A stretch of DNA of 64,000 bases from Acidobacteriota bacterium (lineage in GTDB: Bacteria; Acidobacteriota; Blastocatellia; Pyrinomonadales; Pyrinomonadaceae). The first letter of the stretch is position 1. Every line of letters starts with the position of its first letter. Position numbers and translations under genes: made by a program. Shown here one piece after another: positions 18,596 to 27,330 of this stretch. The stretch spans positions 2,924,001-2,988,000 of the forward strand of contig CP065003.1 of assembly GCA_016700175.1 (NCBI GenBank). The letters are read 5' to 3'. The notes under the pieces are model-generated. The model saw only the letters and a program-made list of their open reading frames with translations, ran no database searches and was not told the DNA's origin.

Positions 18596-18903
18596 CGGTG
18601 TTCGGGTGATACGTCGGGGTCGCCGGTTTTGGTTCGCGCCTCGCGTTCGAGGACCTTCGAAACGATCTCACGGAATTCCTGCAAGGGCCCTTCGAGCTTC
18701 GTTTCCAAAAGGCTTCTGTGTGCGTTAAGCACCCAGTCGTATTTCGTCGCGAGTTTCTCCAACTCCGGTTTCGACAAACGGAAAGCCTCGCGCAGAAGCC
18801 GCTTTGCCCGGTTGCGCCTGACCGCGTTTCCGACCGCCTTTCGGGAAGCGGTTATGCCCAGACGCTGAAAAGACGTTTCCGACGGCATAATAAACGCAGT
18901 CAT
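18592..18903 (-). CDS. rnpA: Ribonuclease P protein component; 5' end uncertain
   Basis: RnpA is the protein cofactor of RNase P, which trims the 5' leader of tRNA precursors. The family signature NAVRRNRAKRLLREAFR is present and the neighbours (rpmH, yidD) are the canonical ones. The coordinates start at the only ATG, but that start would cut off the first helix and strand. In the same frame upstream, 18904-18984 encodes LPKTERLRKPGEFRRVYAGG and then ERIKGRF, a clear RnpA N-terminus. No ATG, GTG or TTG precedes it back to a stop at 19132-19134, inside rpmH. A non-canonical start or overlap with rpmH is therefore likely; a base error is the alternative. Confidence 0.9.
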   Translation of the reverse strand: MTAFIMPSETSFQRLGITASRKAVGNAVRRNRAKRLLREAFRLSKPELEKLATKYDWVLNAHRSLLETKLEGPLQEFREIVSKVLEREARTKTGDPDVSPEHR

Positions 18904-18992
18904 AAAACGTCCTTTGATTCGTTCTCCTCCGGCGTAAACACGCCGGAATTCACCGGGTTTTCTTAAGCGTTCGGTCTTCGGAAGGCGAAGGC

Positions 18993-19139
18993 TTAGTAGT
19001 GGAACGGAGTCAGTCTCTTGCGTCCTTTCTGCCTCCTGCGCTTGATCACGTTGCGTCCGGCCTTGGTGCTCATACGAGCCCGGAAGCCGTGTTTCTTTGC
19101 GCGGCGGCGGTTGTTCGGCTGATATGTTCTCTTAGGCAT
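18993..19139 (-). CDS. rpmH: 50S ribosomal protein L34
   Basis: The 48-residue product MPKRTYQPNNRRRAKKHGF... ending KRLTPFHY is unmistakably L34, a small basic protein of the large ribosomal subunit. A GAGAGGAAT ribosome site sits about 6 bases before the ATG. The conserved RnpA reading frame continues without a stop through most of this gene in another phase. It opens the rpmH-rnpA-yidD-yidC-khpB-mnmE series. Confidence 0.97.
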   Translation of the reverse strand: MPKRTYQPNNRRRAKKHGFRARMSTKAGRNVIKRRRQKGRKRLTPFHY

Positions 19140-19233
19140 ATAAGTATTCCTCTCACTTCAAAAGTGAAACTTTAGATTTTATGTATGCCTTGCCACCTTG
19201 TCAAAGCTAAACCCGATAGATTCAGAGCCTTCA

Positions 19234-19836
19234 TCAACCGAGTACGACCCGCCTCCCCTCGATCCGAAAACCGCCCTCGGCGATCTTCCGGACCGCCTCA
19301 ACGTAGGTCTCGTGCTCGATCTCCAGGATCCTGGCAGAAAGTCCCTCAGCAGTGTCACCGTCGAGAACCGGAACCGGCTTCTGGACGATGATCGCGCCGT
19401 GATCGAGTTCTTCGTCGACGAAGTGTACAGTGCATCCGGAGACCTTGACCCCGTAATCGACCGCCTGCTTCTGCGCGTCGAGGCCTTTGAAGCTTGGAAG
19501 AAGGCTCGGGTGGATGTTGAGAATGCGGTTCGGAAACTCGCGGACGAATGAAGGCGACAGAAGCCGCATATATCCTGCGAGACAGACCAGGTCGACCTGT
19601 TTGTCCTTCAGTACGGAAACGATCTCCGCATCGTGCTCCTCGCGCGGCCTGCCCTTCCGGGTAACGACAGCGGTTTCGACGCCGAGCGCAGACGCCTTTT
19701 CGAGGCCAGGGGCGGCGCTTTTGTCGCTGACCACGACGGCGACCTCGGAGTCCGGGACCTGTCCCTCCTGCACGGCCTTCGTGATCGCCACCATGTTCGA
19801 TCCCCTTCCGGAGATCAGAATCCCGATCCTCATCAT
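19234..19836 (-). CDS. purN: Phosphoribosylglycinamide formyltransferase PurN
   Basis: PurN uses 10-formyltetrahydrofolate to formylate GAR, step 3 of purine synthesis. The start GILISGRGSNM, the catalytic region RILNIHPSLLPSFKG (Asn and His), and the later aspartate in VDEELDHGAII fit the family. The length of 200 aa is normal. The first codon follows immediately on the purM stop with no gap, so the pair is an operon and probably translationally coupled. Confidence 0.96.
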   Translation of the reverse strand: MMRIGILISGRGSNMVAITKAVQEGQVPDSEVAVVVSDKSAAPGLEKASALGVETAVVTRKGRPREEHDAEIVSVLKDKQVDLVCLAGYMRLLSPSFVREFPNRILNIHPSLLPSFKGLDAQKQAVDYGVKVSGCTVHFVDEELDHGAIIVQKPVPVLDGDTAEGLSARILEIEHETYVEAVRKIAEGGFRIEGRRVVLG

Positions 19837-20880
19837 TTATGCGCCGGCGATCCCGACTTCACCGTTCCCTTCCCTTACGTCGCCGATCGTCAGACAATCG
19901 CCGCCCTTCGACGCTACGTGTTCGATGACCGCGTCCTTTTCGTCGCCGGAACAGATCACGACCATCCCTATCCCCATATTGAAAGTACGGAACATCTCTC
20001 GGTCCTCGACATTGCCCAAGCGCTGCATCAGCCCGAAAACCGGCGGCTCGGTCCACGAGCCGCGTTCGATCCGGACCGACATTCCCTCGGGCAGGATCCG
20101 TGGGATGTTCTCCAGAAGACCGCCGCCGGTGATGTGCGCAAGCCCCTTTATCTTTCCGCTTCCGATCAACCCGCCGAGTTCCGGAAGGTAGCTCTTGTGC
20201 GGCGTTAGAAGCACTTCTCCAACGGTCTCGTTTCCGAGCTCGTCCGGAGAGTCAACAGGCCGGAAACCGCCTATCTCGAAAAAAAGTTTTCTCGCCAGCG
20301 AATAGCCGTTCGTGTGCAAACCTCTCGAAGGAAGCCCGAGCACGACGTCGCCGGGCTCGATCCGACTGCCGTCGATCACGTTCTTCTTATCGACCACGCC
20401 CACGACGAATCCCGCCAGGTCGTATTCTCCTTCTTCGTAAAAGCCGGGCATTTCCGCCGTTTCGCCTCCGAGCAGGACGCATCCGTTCTCGCGGCAGGCG
20501 ATCGAAAGGCCCTCGACGACCGACGCGGTCACGTCCGCCGAGAGCTTTCCGGTGGCGAAATAATCGAGGAAGAAAAGAGGCCTCGCGCCCTGTACAAGGA
20601 TGTCGTTGACGCAATGATTGACCAGGTCCTGGCCGATCGTGCTGTGGATGCCGGTTTCGAATGCTATCTTGAGCTTTGTGCCGACGCCGTCCGCGGAAGC
20701 GACAAGAACGGGTTCAGCCATTTCCGGAAACCGGCCGTCGAACATTCCGCCAAAACTGCCTATGTCGGTCAGCGTTCGCTCGTTGAACGTAGACTTGGCG
20801 AATTCCCTAATTCTTGCAACGGCTTGATTTGCGGTGTCGATCGAGACACCGGCATCGGAGTACGAAACGGACTTTGTCAT
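19837..20880 (-). CDS. purM: Phosphoribosylformylglycinamidine cyclo-ligase PurM
   Basis: PurM closes the imidazole ring to make AIR, using ATP (step 5 of purine synthesis). The first residues after the chosen start, SYSDAGVSIDTANQAV, match the family beginning. GSFGGMFD, VASADGVGTKL, VNHCVNDILVQGARPLFFLDY and GGETAEMPGFY are all recognisable. The frame opens at 20955, but the ATG at 20880 gives the normal 347-residue length. It directly precedes purN. Confidence 0.96.
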   Translation of the reverse strand: MTKSVSYSDAGVSIDTANQAVARIREFAKSTFNERTLTDIGSFGGMFDGRFPEMAEPVLVASADGVGTKLKIAFETGIHSTIGQDLVNHCVNDILVQGARPLFFLDYFATGKLSADVTASVVEGLSIACRENGCVLLGGETAEMPGFYEEGEYDLAGFVVGVVDKKNVIDGSRIEPGDVVLGLPSRGLHTNGYSLARKLFFEIGGFRPVDSPDELGNETVGEVLLTPHKSYLPELGGLIGSGKIKGLAHITGGGLLENIPRILPEGMSVRIERGSWTEPPVFGLMQRLGNVEDREMFRTFNMGIGMVVICSGDEKDAVIEHVASKGGDCLTIGDVREGNGEVGIAGA

Positions 20881-20984
20881 AGAGGCCTCGATTATATTCG
20901 TTTCGGGAACGGTTGACCAAAGCTGCGGGGTTGATTGACGCGAGGTGTCATTCAAACTAGCATTTTTTCGGAGGAGATGTACTG

Positions 20985-21368
20985 ATGAGCTTTACCTTGA
21001 TCGACCTTGGGTCGGAGAACTTCGAATTTCGGGCAAGCGTATGGAACTGGAAGACTTTGCTTGAGATAGTCAAATCATTCGACGTGATCAGCGAGGGCAA
21101 GATCCGTCAGATGAGCTATAACGCAGCGGGCACAATGGTCTCGGTCGAAGAGGCTCACGAGATAGGGGGAAAGATACGCGAAAAGATACTTCCCGGAATG
21201 TCACCGGGAATGAGGATCTTCTCGGACCTGAGCGTGACCGAAAAACCGGACGACGGAACGCTCTACCGGGACGACGACGAGAAGTGGAAGAACTACAGCG
21301 TCGATTACGAATGGTTGAAGGAATTCTCCGACTTCTGTTTTAACTCGAAGGGATTTCAGGTCTACTAA
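20985..21368 (+). CDS. Hypothetical protein, 127 aa
   Basis: I do not recognise the family. A strong GGAGGAG lies about 9 bases before the ATG, so this is a real gene. The product is soluble, with segments VWNWKTLLEIVKSF and YEWLKEFSDFCFNSKGFQVY, and no signal peptide. The DUF445 gene starts 4 bases after its stop, so the two are probably one transcript. It is divergent from purM. No function is proposed. Confidence 0.75.
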   Translation: MSFTLIDLGSENFEFRASVWNWKTLLEIVKSFDVISEGKIRQMSYNAAGTMVSVEEAHEIGGKIREKILPGMSPGMRIFSDLSVTEKPDDGTLYRDDDEKWKNYSVDYEWLKEFSDFCFNSKGFQVY

Positions 21369-21372
21369 CCTA

Positions 21373-22995
21373 ATGGATTTCTGGCAGACGATCGAACCGG
21401 TGATCTCCAGCATCTGGTTCCACCTCGCGTCGCTGGTGTTTATGGCGACGCTCCACGGCTACCTCGGCGCGTGGCTCGCGGTGCGCATGCTCTTCCGGCC
21501 GCGCAGACCAGTCAAACTTTTGGGCATCACCGTTTTCCCCCAGGGAATGATCCCGCGCCACCGCGAACGGCTTGCGAAAGCTATCGGGAAAGCCGTCGGC
21601 GAAGAGCTCGTCTCCCAGGAAACCGTGCTCGAAGAGCTCTTCGAAAAAGAATTCCTCCAGAAGAAAATACGCGGCGTGGTCGATTCTTACACACGCGATC
21701 TGCTTGAACGCGATCACCCGTCGCTTGTCGAGGCCGTTCCGGAGAAGTTCCGCGGAACACTGATCGAGACCGTTGACACGCTCCGGATGAGGATAGGCGA
21801 CTATGTAGGAGAGGTCATTCGGAGCGAGGAAACGTCGCAAACTATCCAGGTCTTTGTAGGCTCAAGGGTCGACGAAATGATGTCGCAGAAACTTTCGGAG
21901 ACCATCTCGGACAACACCTTCGACGAGCTTCTGATGTTCCTCGAAGCTAGGATCGCCGCGGTGGTCCAGGAACCGGCGCTGGAGAAGACGATCGCGGCAT
22001 TCATCAGCGGAAAAGTGGACGAACTCGTGGAAGAGCAGGCTCCGCTTCGCGAGCTGTTCACGGACGATGCGGTGTCTCTTCTTAAGGAGAAGGCATTTGA
22101 GCAGATCGATCCGGTCGTGCATCAGCTGGCGGAAATCGCTACCGAGGACCGCACTAAGGACCAGATCAGCTCGCTGATAAAGAAGGAGGTCCACAACTAT
22201 TACGAGCAGCTTCCGTTTTTTAAGAAGATCTTCGTTTCCCGCGACAATCTGCTCCGCGAGGTCGATCAGTTGGTCGACGAAAGCCTTCCCAAACGTATCG
22301 AGGAAACCCTTAAGGGTGATTTCTTCGCCGAAGAGGCTGAATCCTTTGTTGGCAGGTCGATCGACAATGCCCTTTCAAGACCGCTGCCGGAAATAATCGG
22401 TCAGGTCGCGCCCGAACAGCTGGAAAGGCTGAAAGCGCAGCTGACCATGAACATCCTGCGCGTTTTGCAGGGCGAACAGATGCGCAAGTCGATCGCGGCC
22501 TATCTCGCGGATTCGCTGGAGGCCTTGAAACCCAGGCTGATCCGCGACCTCTTAAGTTCCGCACATCCGGAAGCGGTTGCGAAACTCAGGAAACTTCTTA
22601 CGGGGGGACTCAAAGGAGTTTTGGAGCGCGAAGAGACCGCGAAGATCGTCAACGAGGTTCTCTCAAGGCAGATCGACTCCCTTATTCACGCACCGATAGG
22701 CCGCCTCTCGAGGCACATCTCCGACGAGCAGATCCGGAACGCCGGAGATGCGCTGACAAACGTGATAATTGACGCCGCGAAGCAGAAACTGCCCGAAGCG
22801 ATCGAGGAATTCGACATTGGCGGCGTAGTGCGGGAAAAGGTGAACAACTATCCCGCGGAAAAGTTAGAGGCGCTGGTTCTGTCTGTCGCGAAAGACAACC
22901 TGCGGATGATCGAGCTCTTCGGCGCGGCGTTCGGATTTTTTATAGGCTTCGGCCAGTCGATCCATTTCTACTTCTACTTCTACTACTTTAGATAA
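21373..22995 (+). CDS. DUF445 family membrane-anchored protein, 540 aa
   Basis: The N-terminal part GYLGAWLAVRMLFRPRRPVKL followed by TVFPQGMIPRHRERLAKAIG is the DUF445 signature. Hydrophobic segments lie at both ends (about 15-35 and about 512-540), and a long helical middle (about 60-500) contains repeated 'EETxxIV...LS..I' helices. Proteins of this family have no firmly established role that I can name. It follows the 127-aa hypothetical gene by 4 bases, with no clear ribosome site of its own, consistent with coupling. Confidence 0.85.
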   Translation: MDFWQTIEPVISSIWFHLASLVFMATLHGYLGAWLAVRMLFRPRRPVKLLGITVFPQGMIPRHRERLAKAIGKAVGEELVSQETVLEELFEKEFLQKKIRGVVDSYTRDLLERDHPSLVEAVPEKFRGTLIETVDTLRMRIGDYVGEVIRSEETSQTIQVFVGSRVDEMMSQKLSETISDNTFDELLMFLEARIAAVVQEPALEKTIAAFISGKVDELVEEQAPLRELFTDDAVSLLKEKAFEQIDPVVHQLAEIATEDRTKDQISSLIKKEVHNYYEQLPFFKKIFVSRDNLLREVDQLVDESLPKRIEETLKGDFFAEEAESFVGRSIDNALSRPLPEIIGQVAPEQLERLKAQLTMNILRVLQGEQMRKSIAAYLADSLEALKPRLIRDLLSSAHPEAVAKLRKLLTGGLKGVLEREETAKIVNEVLSRQIDSLIHAPIGRLSRHISDEQIRNAGDALTNVIIDAAKQKLPEAIEEFDIGGVVREKVNNYPAEKLEALVLSVAKDNLRMIELFGAAFGFFIGFGQSIHFYFYFYYFR

Positions 22996-23001
22996 GCTCG
23001 G

Positions 23002-23430
23002 TCACAGCCAGCTCCTGATCTGCGGATAATCCTCGTCCGTGTCGCAGATCACGTCAACCGAGCCCCATTCGTTTACGTAGAGGCCTACAACGCGAACACC
23101 CAGATCCCAGTTCTTCACCCGCTCGGCCGCGGCACGGATCTGGTCCTTTCGGATCTCGAACTTACAAGGATTGGCAAGACAATCGAAATGACCCGCCACG
23201 GCGACGATGGCGGACTGATGGCGCCGAACGGACAGGATAACTTCGTCCCTCGTGTAGCGTGCGCGATCCGTCTTGAACTGCGAGAGAATTCCGTCCGCGC
23301 CGGGAGTGGTGACCACATCGACATATTTGACGTTGCCGTGCAGGCGCACCCATTCGCTGACCGGATGCTGGGCGCGGCCATCGATGCAATTGACTGCTGT
23401 TCCGAATGTATCGACGCTGGAGATCGTCAT
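23002..23430 (-). CDS. Beta-carbonic-anhydrase-like zinc protein, 142 aa
   Basis: The CIDGR motif near residue 15 and GHFDC about 65 residues later (VAVAGHFDCLANP) give the Cys / His-x-x-Cys zinc ligands and the Asp-Arg pair seen in beta-class carbonic anhydrases. The protein is shorter than standard beta-CAs (about 200 aa), so it may be one of the small CA-like proteins of unknown activity. No signal peptide is present. It converges with the DUF445 gene, leaving 6 bases between stops. Confidence 0.65.
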   Translation of the reverse strand: MTISSVDTFGTAVNCIDGRAQHPVSEWVRLHGNVKYVDVVTTPGADGILSQFKTDRARYTRDEVILSVRRHQSAIVAVAGHFDCLANPCKFEIRKDQIRAAAERVKNWDLGVRVVGLYVNEWGSVDVICDTDEDYPQIRSWL

Positions 23431-23604
23431 GTGCGGTTCGTTTCCGCAAGAGTCTCTCAGTTTTTTGCCGTTTTGTTAAATTACGGAGGGATATGGCGCA
23501 GTTCTGGCGGCGCCGTCAGGAGATAAGTCCACCGTACGCGTGCGAGACGCGATCAAGTCAACGCAGACGTCTGATGGAATGGCCGGAAGCGACGAAGCGA
23601 AAGG

Positions 23605-24150
23605 TTAGTTACCAAATTTTGAGGCGAGGGCCTTTATCCACTTGTAAGGTTTCTTTATCACGCCGAACGCACGGGATTCGAAGGACCGCTTTCTCGCTTT
23701 TGGAGCCTTTTCCGCGCTTAGCGCTTCAGATTTTGACAGGCCTTTGGGAGGTGTATTATCGATCGCTGCTTGGGGTGCCTTGTAGTTTCCGTACGTTTCG
23801 TACTGTCCGATGTAGATTATCTTGTCCTGAAACAGGCGTTTAGCATTGACGGAAGGGTCCTGAATCTCTTCGGTACCGGAAGTCTTGATCCTTGCTGCCG
23901 ATGTCGTGGGCTGCAGTTTGTGTGCACGGCGGGCGACGCGAGCGGACGATACAGGTTCGTGGTCTTGGAGTTCCTCGCTGTCGCTGATGACGGCACGTTC
24001 CAGGGTGTTTTTCTCGCGGATCAACGGCACAGCCGCTCTGGGAACGACAACGTGGGTCATTTCCGGGATCTCAGCCTCCATAGACATCATCCAGATGAAC
24101 GCTGCGTCCAGGCAAACAACCATAGCGATCCCCAGAACCAACTTCCTCAT
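23605..24150 (-). CDS. Hypothetical membrane-anchored protein, 181 aa
   Basis: The N-terminus (KLVLGIAMVVCLDAAFIWMM) is a single membrane anchor or uncleaved signal; the rest is hydrophilic and basic toward the C-terminus (KKPYKWIKALASKFGN). A perfect GGAGG lies 8 bases before the ATG. No domain is recognised. It stands alone between the CA-like gene and the divergent GIN-domain gene. Confidence 0.7.
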   Translation of the reverse strand: MRKLVLGIAMVVCLDAAFIWMMSMEAEIPEMTHVVVPRAAVPLIREKNTLERAVISDSEELQDHEPVSSARVARRAHKLQPTTSAARIKTSGTEEIQDPSVNAKRLFQDKIIYIGQYETYGNYKAPQAAIDNTPPKGLSKSEALSAEKAPKARKRSFESRAFGVIKKPYKWIKALASKFGN

Positions 24151-24381
24151 TTACATCCTCCAAAAATGTTTAACTTAATCAAAACCCGTTAAAAGTATAT
24201 CGCGGTTCTTCGAAGATCCCAAAACCTCCTTTCAATATTGAGCCAACTTATCCTCAATTCCGGGCGCCTTCTGAAGAAAAAACTGCATTTTTTTCAGATC
24301 TGTGATTTTCCGGAGAACTTTTGCGAATATGAAAGCGTTCCTTTGAACGGCCAAGGCTCAGTTAGTATTCGTGGAGGAATC

Positions 24382-25089
24382 ATGAAAAAGATAGGAATTC
24401 TTATTTTCATTGTCGCAATAGCGGCGGGCATAATTCTGGCGAAGATGTTCTCGTTCGGATCGCTGCCGGCGCTGAACATGCCTTCGATCTCATTCTTTGA
24501 GAAGGTAAAGGGATCGGGGAATGTCGTTACCGAGAAGAGGAATGTCTCGGAATTCACAAAGGTTGATGTCGGCGGCGTTTTCAATGTGGAGATCGTCGCG
24601 GGCAAGGAACAGAGTGTCGAAGTGGAAGCTGACGACAACCTGCTGCCCCTGATCACAACCAGGGTCAACGGAGAGACTCTCAGGATCGAATCAGAGAAGC
24701 GGTTCTCGACCAGAAGCAGGTTGACCGTCCGTATCTCCGCTCCGAACATCGAACGTCTTGATCTGTCCGGCGCTTCGAACGCGGTCGTTTCCAACGTAGA
24801 GAACGAAGAGCTCGTTCTCGACCTTTCGGGAGCGTCGCGAGTCAAGGTCTCCGGCAAGACCGGAAACCTGACCCTCGATATGAGCGGTGCGTGCAAGATC
24901 GACGCCGGTGAACTTTCCGCCGGCCACGTGAACGTCGACGGAAGCGGAGCGAGCCGCGCAACCGTGAACGTCTTGGAAGAACTGATCGCCGATCTCTCTG
25001 GAGCAAGCAAGGTTCGCTACACAGGCAGCCCTTCGAACGTCCAGAAGAACACTTCTGGGGGATCATCGGTCAGTAGTCAAGGCGAGTGA
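24382..25089 (+). CDS. GIN-domain (DUF2807) surface/periplasmic protein, 235 aa
   Basis: After an N-terminal hydrophobic segment (ILIFIVAIAAGIILAKMF) comes a DUF2807 domain: FTKVDVGGVFNVEIVAG, then repeated short strands with LSGAS (residues about 130-215). This right-handed beta-helix fold is called the putative autotransporter adhesin head domain. The C-terminus is Ser/Gly-rich. Although the frame opens earlier (24238), the ATG at 24382 has GGAGG in front. A strong terminator follows. Function is unknown beyond being an extracytoplasmic beta-solenoid. Confidence 0.85.
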   Translation: MKKIGILIFIVAIAAGIILAKMFSFGSLPALNMPSISFFEKVKGSGNVVTEKRNVSEFTKVDVGGVFNVEIVAGKEQSVEVEADDNLLPLITTRVNGETLRIESEKRFSTRSRLTVRISAPNIERLDLSGASNAVVSNVENEELVLDLSGASRVKVSGKTGNLTLDMSGACKIDAGELSAGHVNVDGSGASRATVNVLEELIADLSGASKVRYTGSPSNVQKNTSGGSSVSSQGE

Positions 25090-25114
25090 TCTTTCCCTAA
25101 CCGACGTGATGCTG

Positions 25115-25147
25115 AAAAAAGACCGCCTTCGAAGGCGGTCTTTTTCG
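25115..25147 (+). terminator. Rho-independent terminator
   Basis: GACCGCCTTC pairs with GAAGGCGGTC as a perfect 10-bp stem, flanked by AAAAAA and followed by TTTTT. It ends the DUF2807 gene and separates it from the dnaA control region. Confidence 0.93.
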
Positions 25148-25567
25148 TCTTTGGAAACCTCCCGGGAGCGTTTAACAGATGTTGCCCGAATGTTACAAAT
25201 GCTTGCGCCAAAAGGGCTTCCAATCTTTAAAGAGTGTTTATTCGGAAACCTGTGGATAACTACTTGCAATACCCTCCAATCTCTGATAATCTTACGCACA
25301 TTTCAGAGAGGGCAGTCCTTGTAACTTGTTGAAAACAAGTGACTTAAAGTTATACTTTAAGTTTTAAGCGATTTCCCGCAAACCTGTGGAAAACTCTGTG
25401 GATAAACCCGGTCGGCAAGCCGGTTCTTTTCTTGTAAAGCCACCAAAAAAGAACGGTTTGGACAACCTGCTCTGAAGTCGCATTTCAGGTGTTTAAGACC
25501 TGCCTCCCAGCAGTAATTTCAATTTAGGCGGAACGCCTTACGAAAGGAGTTTTCCCGAAAGAAACCT
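25148..25567 (+). promoter_or_regulatory. dnaA upstream region with DnaA boxes and two palindromes
   Basis: The 420-base stretch contains consensus DnaA boxes (TGTGGATAA) at 25251-25259 and 25397-25405 and a one-mismatch box (TGTGGAAAA) at 25385-25393. Between them sit two adjacent palindromes. One is ACTTGTT-GAA-AACAAGT at 25324-25340. The other is ACTTAAAGT-TAT-ACTTTAAGT at 25342-25362. I infer autoregulation by DnaA, and either part of the origin or operator sites for an unknown regulator. Confidence 0.75.
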
Positions 25568-26986
25568 ATGGAATCTTCGGTAGCAAACACGAATGTCTGG
25601 ACAAATGTGCTGAGTTCGGTCGAACAGCAGCTCAACCGCCAGATATTCGACGCCTGGTTCCGCCCCATCAAGTTCGACGGGTGCGACGAGCAAGAAAAGG
25701 TACTTCACCTGCGCGCAAGCCAGATAAACAAAGAGTGGATAAATTCAAATTATTCGGACCTCATCGACCAGACACTCGCAGAACTCAATCTTGAAAACTA
25801 CAGGCTGAAGTGGGAGATCGTAGACGGGGAAAAGGACTCCGCCGATACCGAGGCAGAAGTCCGAGCCCCCGGCAAGAATCAGGATGAAGAAGCCGAAGAG
25901 AAGATAGTCTTCGACCCTTTTTATCAGAGGAACCAGACCAAATTTGTCGATCTGGAACCGATCGAGAACACGCTAAACCAGAAATATACCTTCGAAACGT
26001 TTGTCGTCGGATCCTGCAACCAGTTCGCTCACGCTGCCGCGGAGGCGGTCGTCGACCAGCCCGGCAAGGCCTACAATCCGATGTTCATATACGGCGGAGT
26101 CGGGCTTGGAAAGACGCACCTGATGCACGCCATCGGGCACGCGATCAGGCTTCGGAACCGTCACCTTCGTGTCGCGTATATCTCGGCGGAGAAGTTCATG
26201 AACGAACTTATCAACGCCATCCGGTACGACAAGACGCAAACGTTCCGCGACAAGTACCGGTCGATCGATGTCCTTCTGATGGACGATGTCCAGTTCATGG
26301 CCGGGAAGGAAAGGACCCAGGAGGAGTTCTTTCACACTTTCAACGCACTTCACAACGACCAGAAACAGATCGTGATCACGTCCGACTGTCCGCCCAGGGA
26401 GATTCCGACGCTCGAAGAACGCCTCCACTCCAGGTTCGAGTGGGGCCTGATCGTCGATATGGAGCCTCCGGACCTTGAGACCAAGGTCGCAATCCTGAAG
26501 CGCAAGGCGGATATCGACGGGTTTGAGCTGCCGGACGACATCGCATTCTTCATCGCCAGCAAAATAAAAAGCAACATACGAGAGCTCGAAGGAACTCTGG
26601 TACGCCTGATCGCCATCTCTTCGCTGCGCGGGCTCCCGATCTCGAAAATGCTCGCCCAGGACGCGATGAAGAACATACTCGATTCCGAGCAGCCGGAAGG
26701 CGTCACGATGGAGCGGATAACGAAGACAGTCGCGTCGCACTACAAGCTGACGGTCGAGGAGATCAAGTCGAAGAACAACTCGCGGGCGATCTCCTTTCCG
26801 AGGCAGGTCGCGATGTACCTTTGCAAGCGGATGACGAAACACAGTTTTCCCGAGATCGGAAAGGAGTTCGGAGGAAAGCATCACACGACCGTAATGCACT
26901 CGGTGGACAAGATCGAGAACCTGGTGAAGGAAGACAGAGAATTCCACAAGCTGGTCAGCGAGCTTATCGACAGTCTTTGCAGTTAA
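25568..26986 (+). CDS. dnaA: Chromosomal replication initiator DnaA
   Basis: DnaA binds DnaA boxes at oriC, unwinds the origin with ATP and loads the helicase. Domain I is at the N-terminus (about 1-85), followed by an acidic linker. The AAA+ core (about 135-345) has Walker A GGVGLGKTHL and Walker B LLMDDVQFMAG. The C-terminal DNA-binding domain IV carries FGGKHHTTVMHSVDKI. The length of 472 is normal. A possible ribosome site (AAAGGAG) is 20 bases upstream, rather far, so the start is fixed mainly by alignment of domain I. Box clusters lie on both sides of the gene. Confidence 0.97.
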   Translation: MESSVANTNVWTNVLSSVEQQLNRQIFDAWFRPIKFDGCDEQEKVLHLRASQINKEWINSNYSDLIDQTLAELNLENYRLKWEIVDGEKDSADTEAEVRAPGKNQDEEAEEKIVFDPFYQRNQTKFVDLEPIENTLNQKYTFETFVVGSCNQFAHAAAEAVVDQPGKAYNPMFIYGGVGLGKTHLMHAIGHAIRLRNRHLRVAYISAEKFMNELINAIRYDKTQTFRDKYRSIDVLLMDDVQFMAGKERTQEEFFHTFNALHNDQKQIVITSDCPPREIPTLEERLHSRFEWGLIVDMEPPDLETKVAILKRKADIDGFELPDDIAFFIASKIKSNIRELEGTLVRLIAISSLRGLPISKMLAQDAMKNILDSEQPEGVTMERITKTVASHYKLTVEEIKSKNNSRAISFPRQVAMYLCKRMTKHSFPEIGKEFGGKHHTTVMHSVDKIENLVKEDREFHKLVSELIDSLCS

Positions 26987-27330
26987 TTGGGTTCCGGCAA
27001 CGGGCTTCGGGACAGCGATCTTTTCCACACGATGTTTTCTTCAGGTTTGTACAAAAACCGCGGAAAGAGAGGCTCCGGACGGAACTTTTCCACATTTCCA
27101 CACGAAGACCTTCGAAACGACTGAGGAAAATAGCGGCAGGGAGAAGAAGCAGCAAGATCATCCACAGGAGACCGGGTTTCGCACAATCTTTCAACAGAGG
27201 CTGTGGAACGGTAACCTCAAACGGCGCTGAAAGTTAACATCGATTTCCACATTTCCACAGCGCCTACTACTACTACTGGAAATAAACAGAGTATCTTCTA
27301 GAAGTAAGATAAAAGCGCCGTCGGCCCCGA
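26987..27330. other. oriC: Replication origin oriC with DnaA boxes and DnaA-trios
   Basis: Between dnaA and the next gene are at least seven DnaA-box-like sites: 27021-27029, 27086-27094, 27094-27102, 27158-27166, 27202-27210 (reverse), 27243-27251 and 27251-27259 (forms TTTTCCACA or ATTTCCACA). The last two are followed by GCGC and then CTA x4 at 27264-27275, which on the other strand is a TAG repeat, the DnaA-trio. An AT-rich stretch (27278-27315) follows. This is the order of the basal origin unwinding system: boxes, GC patch, trios, unwinding region. Confidence 0.88.
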
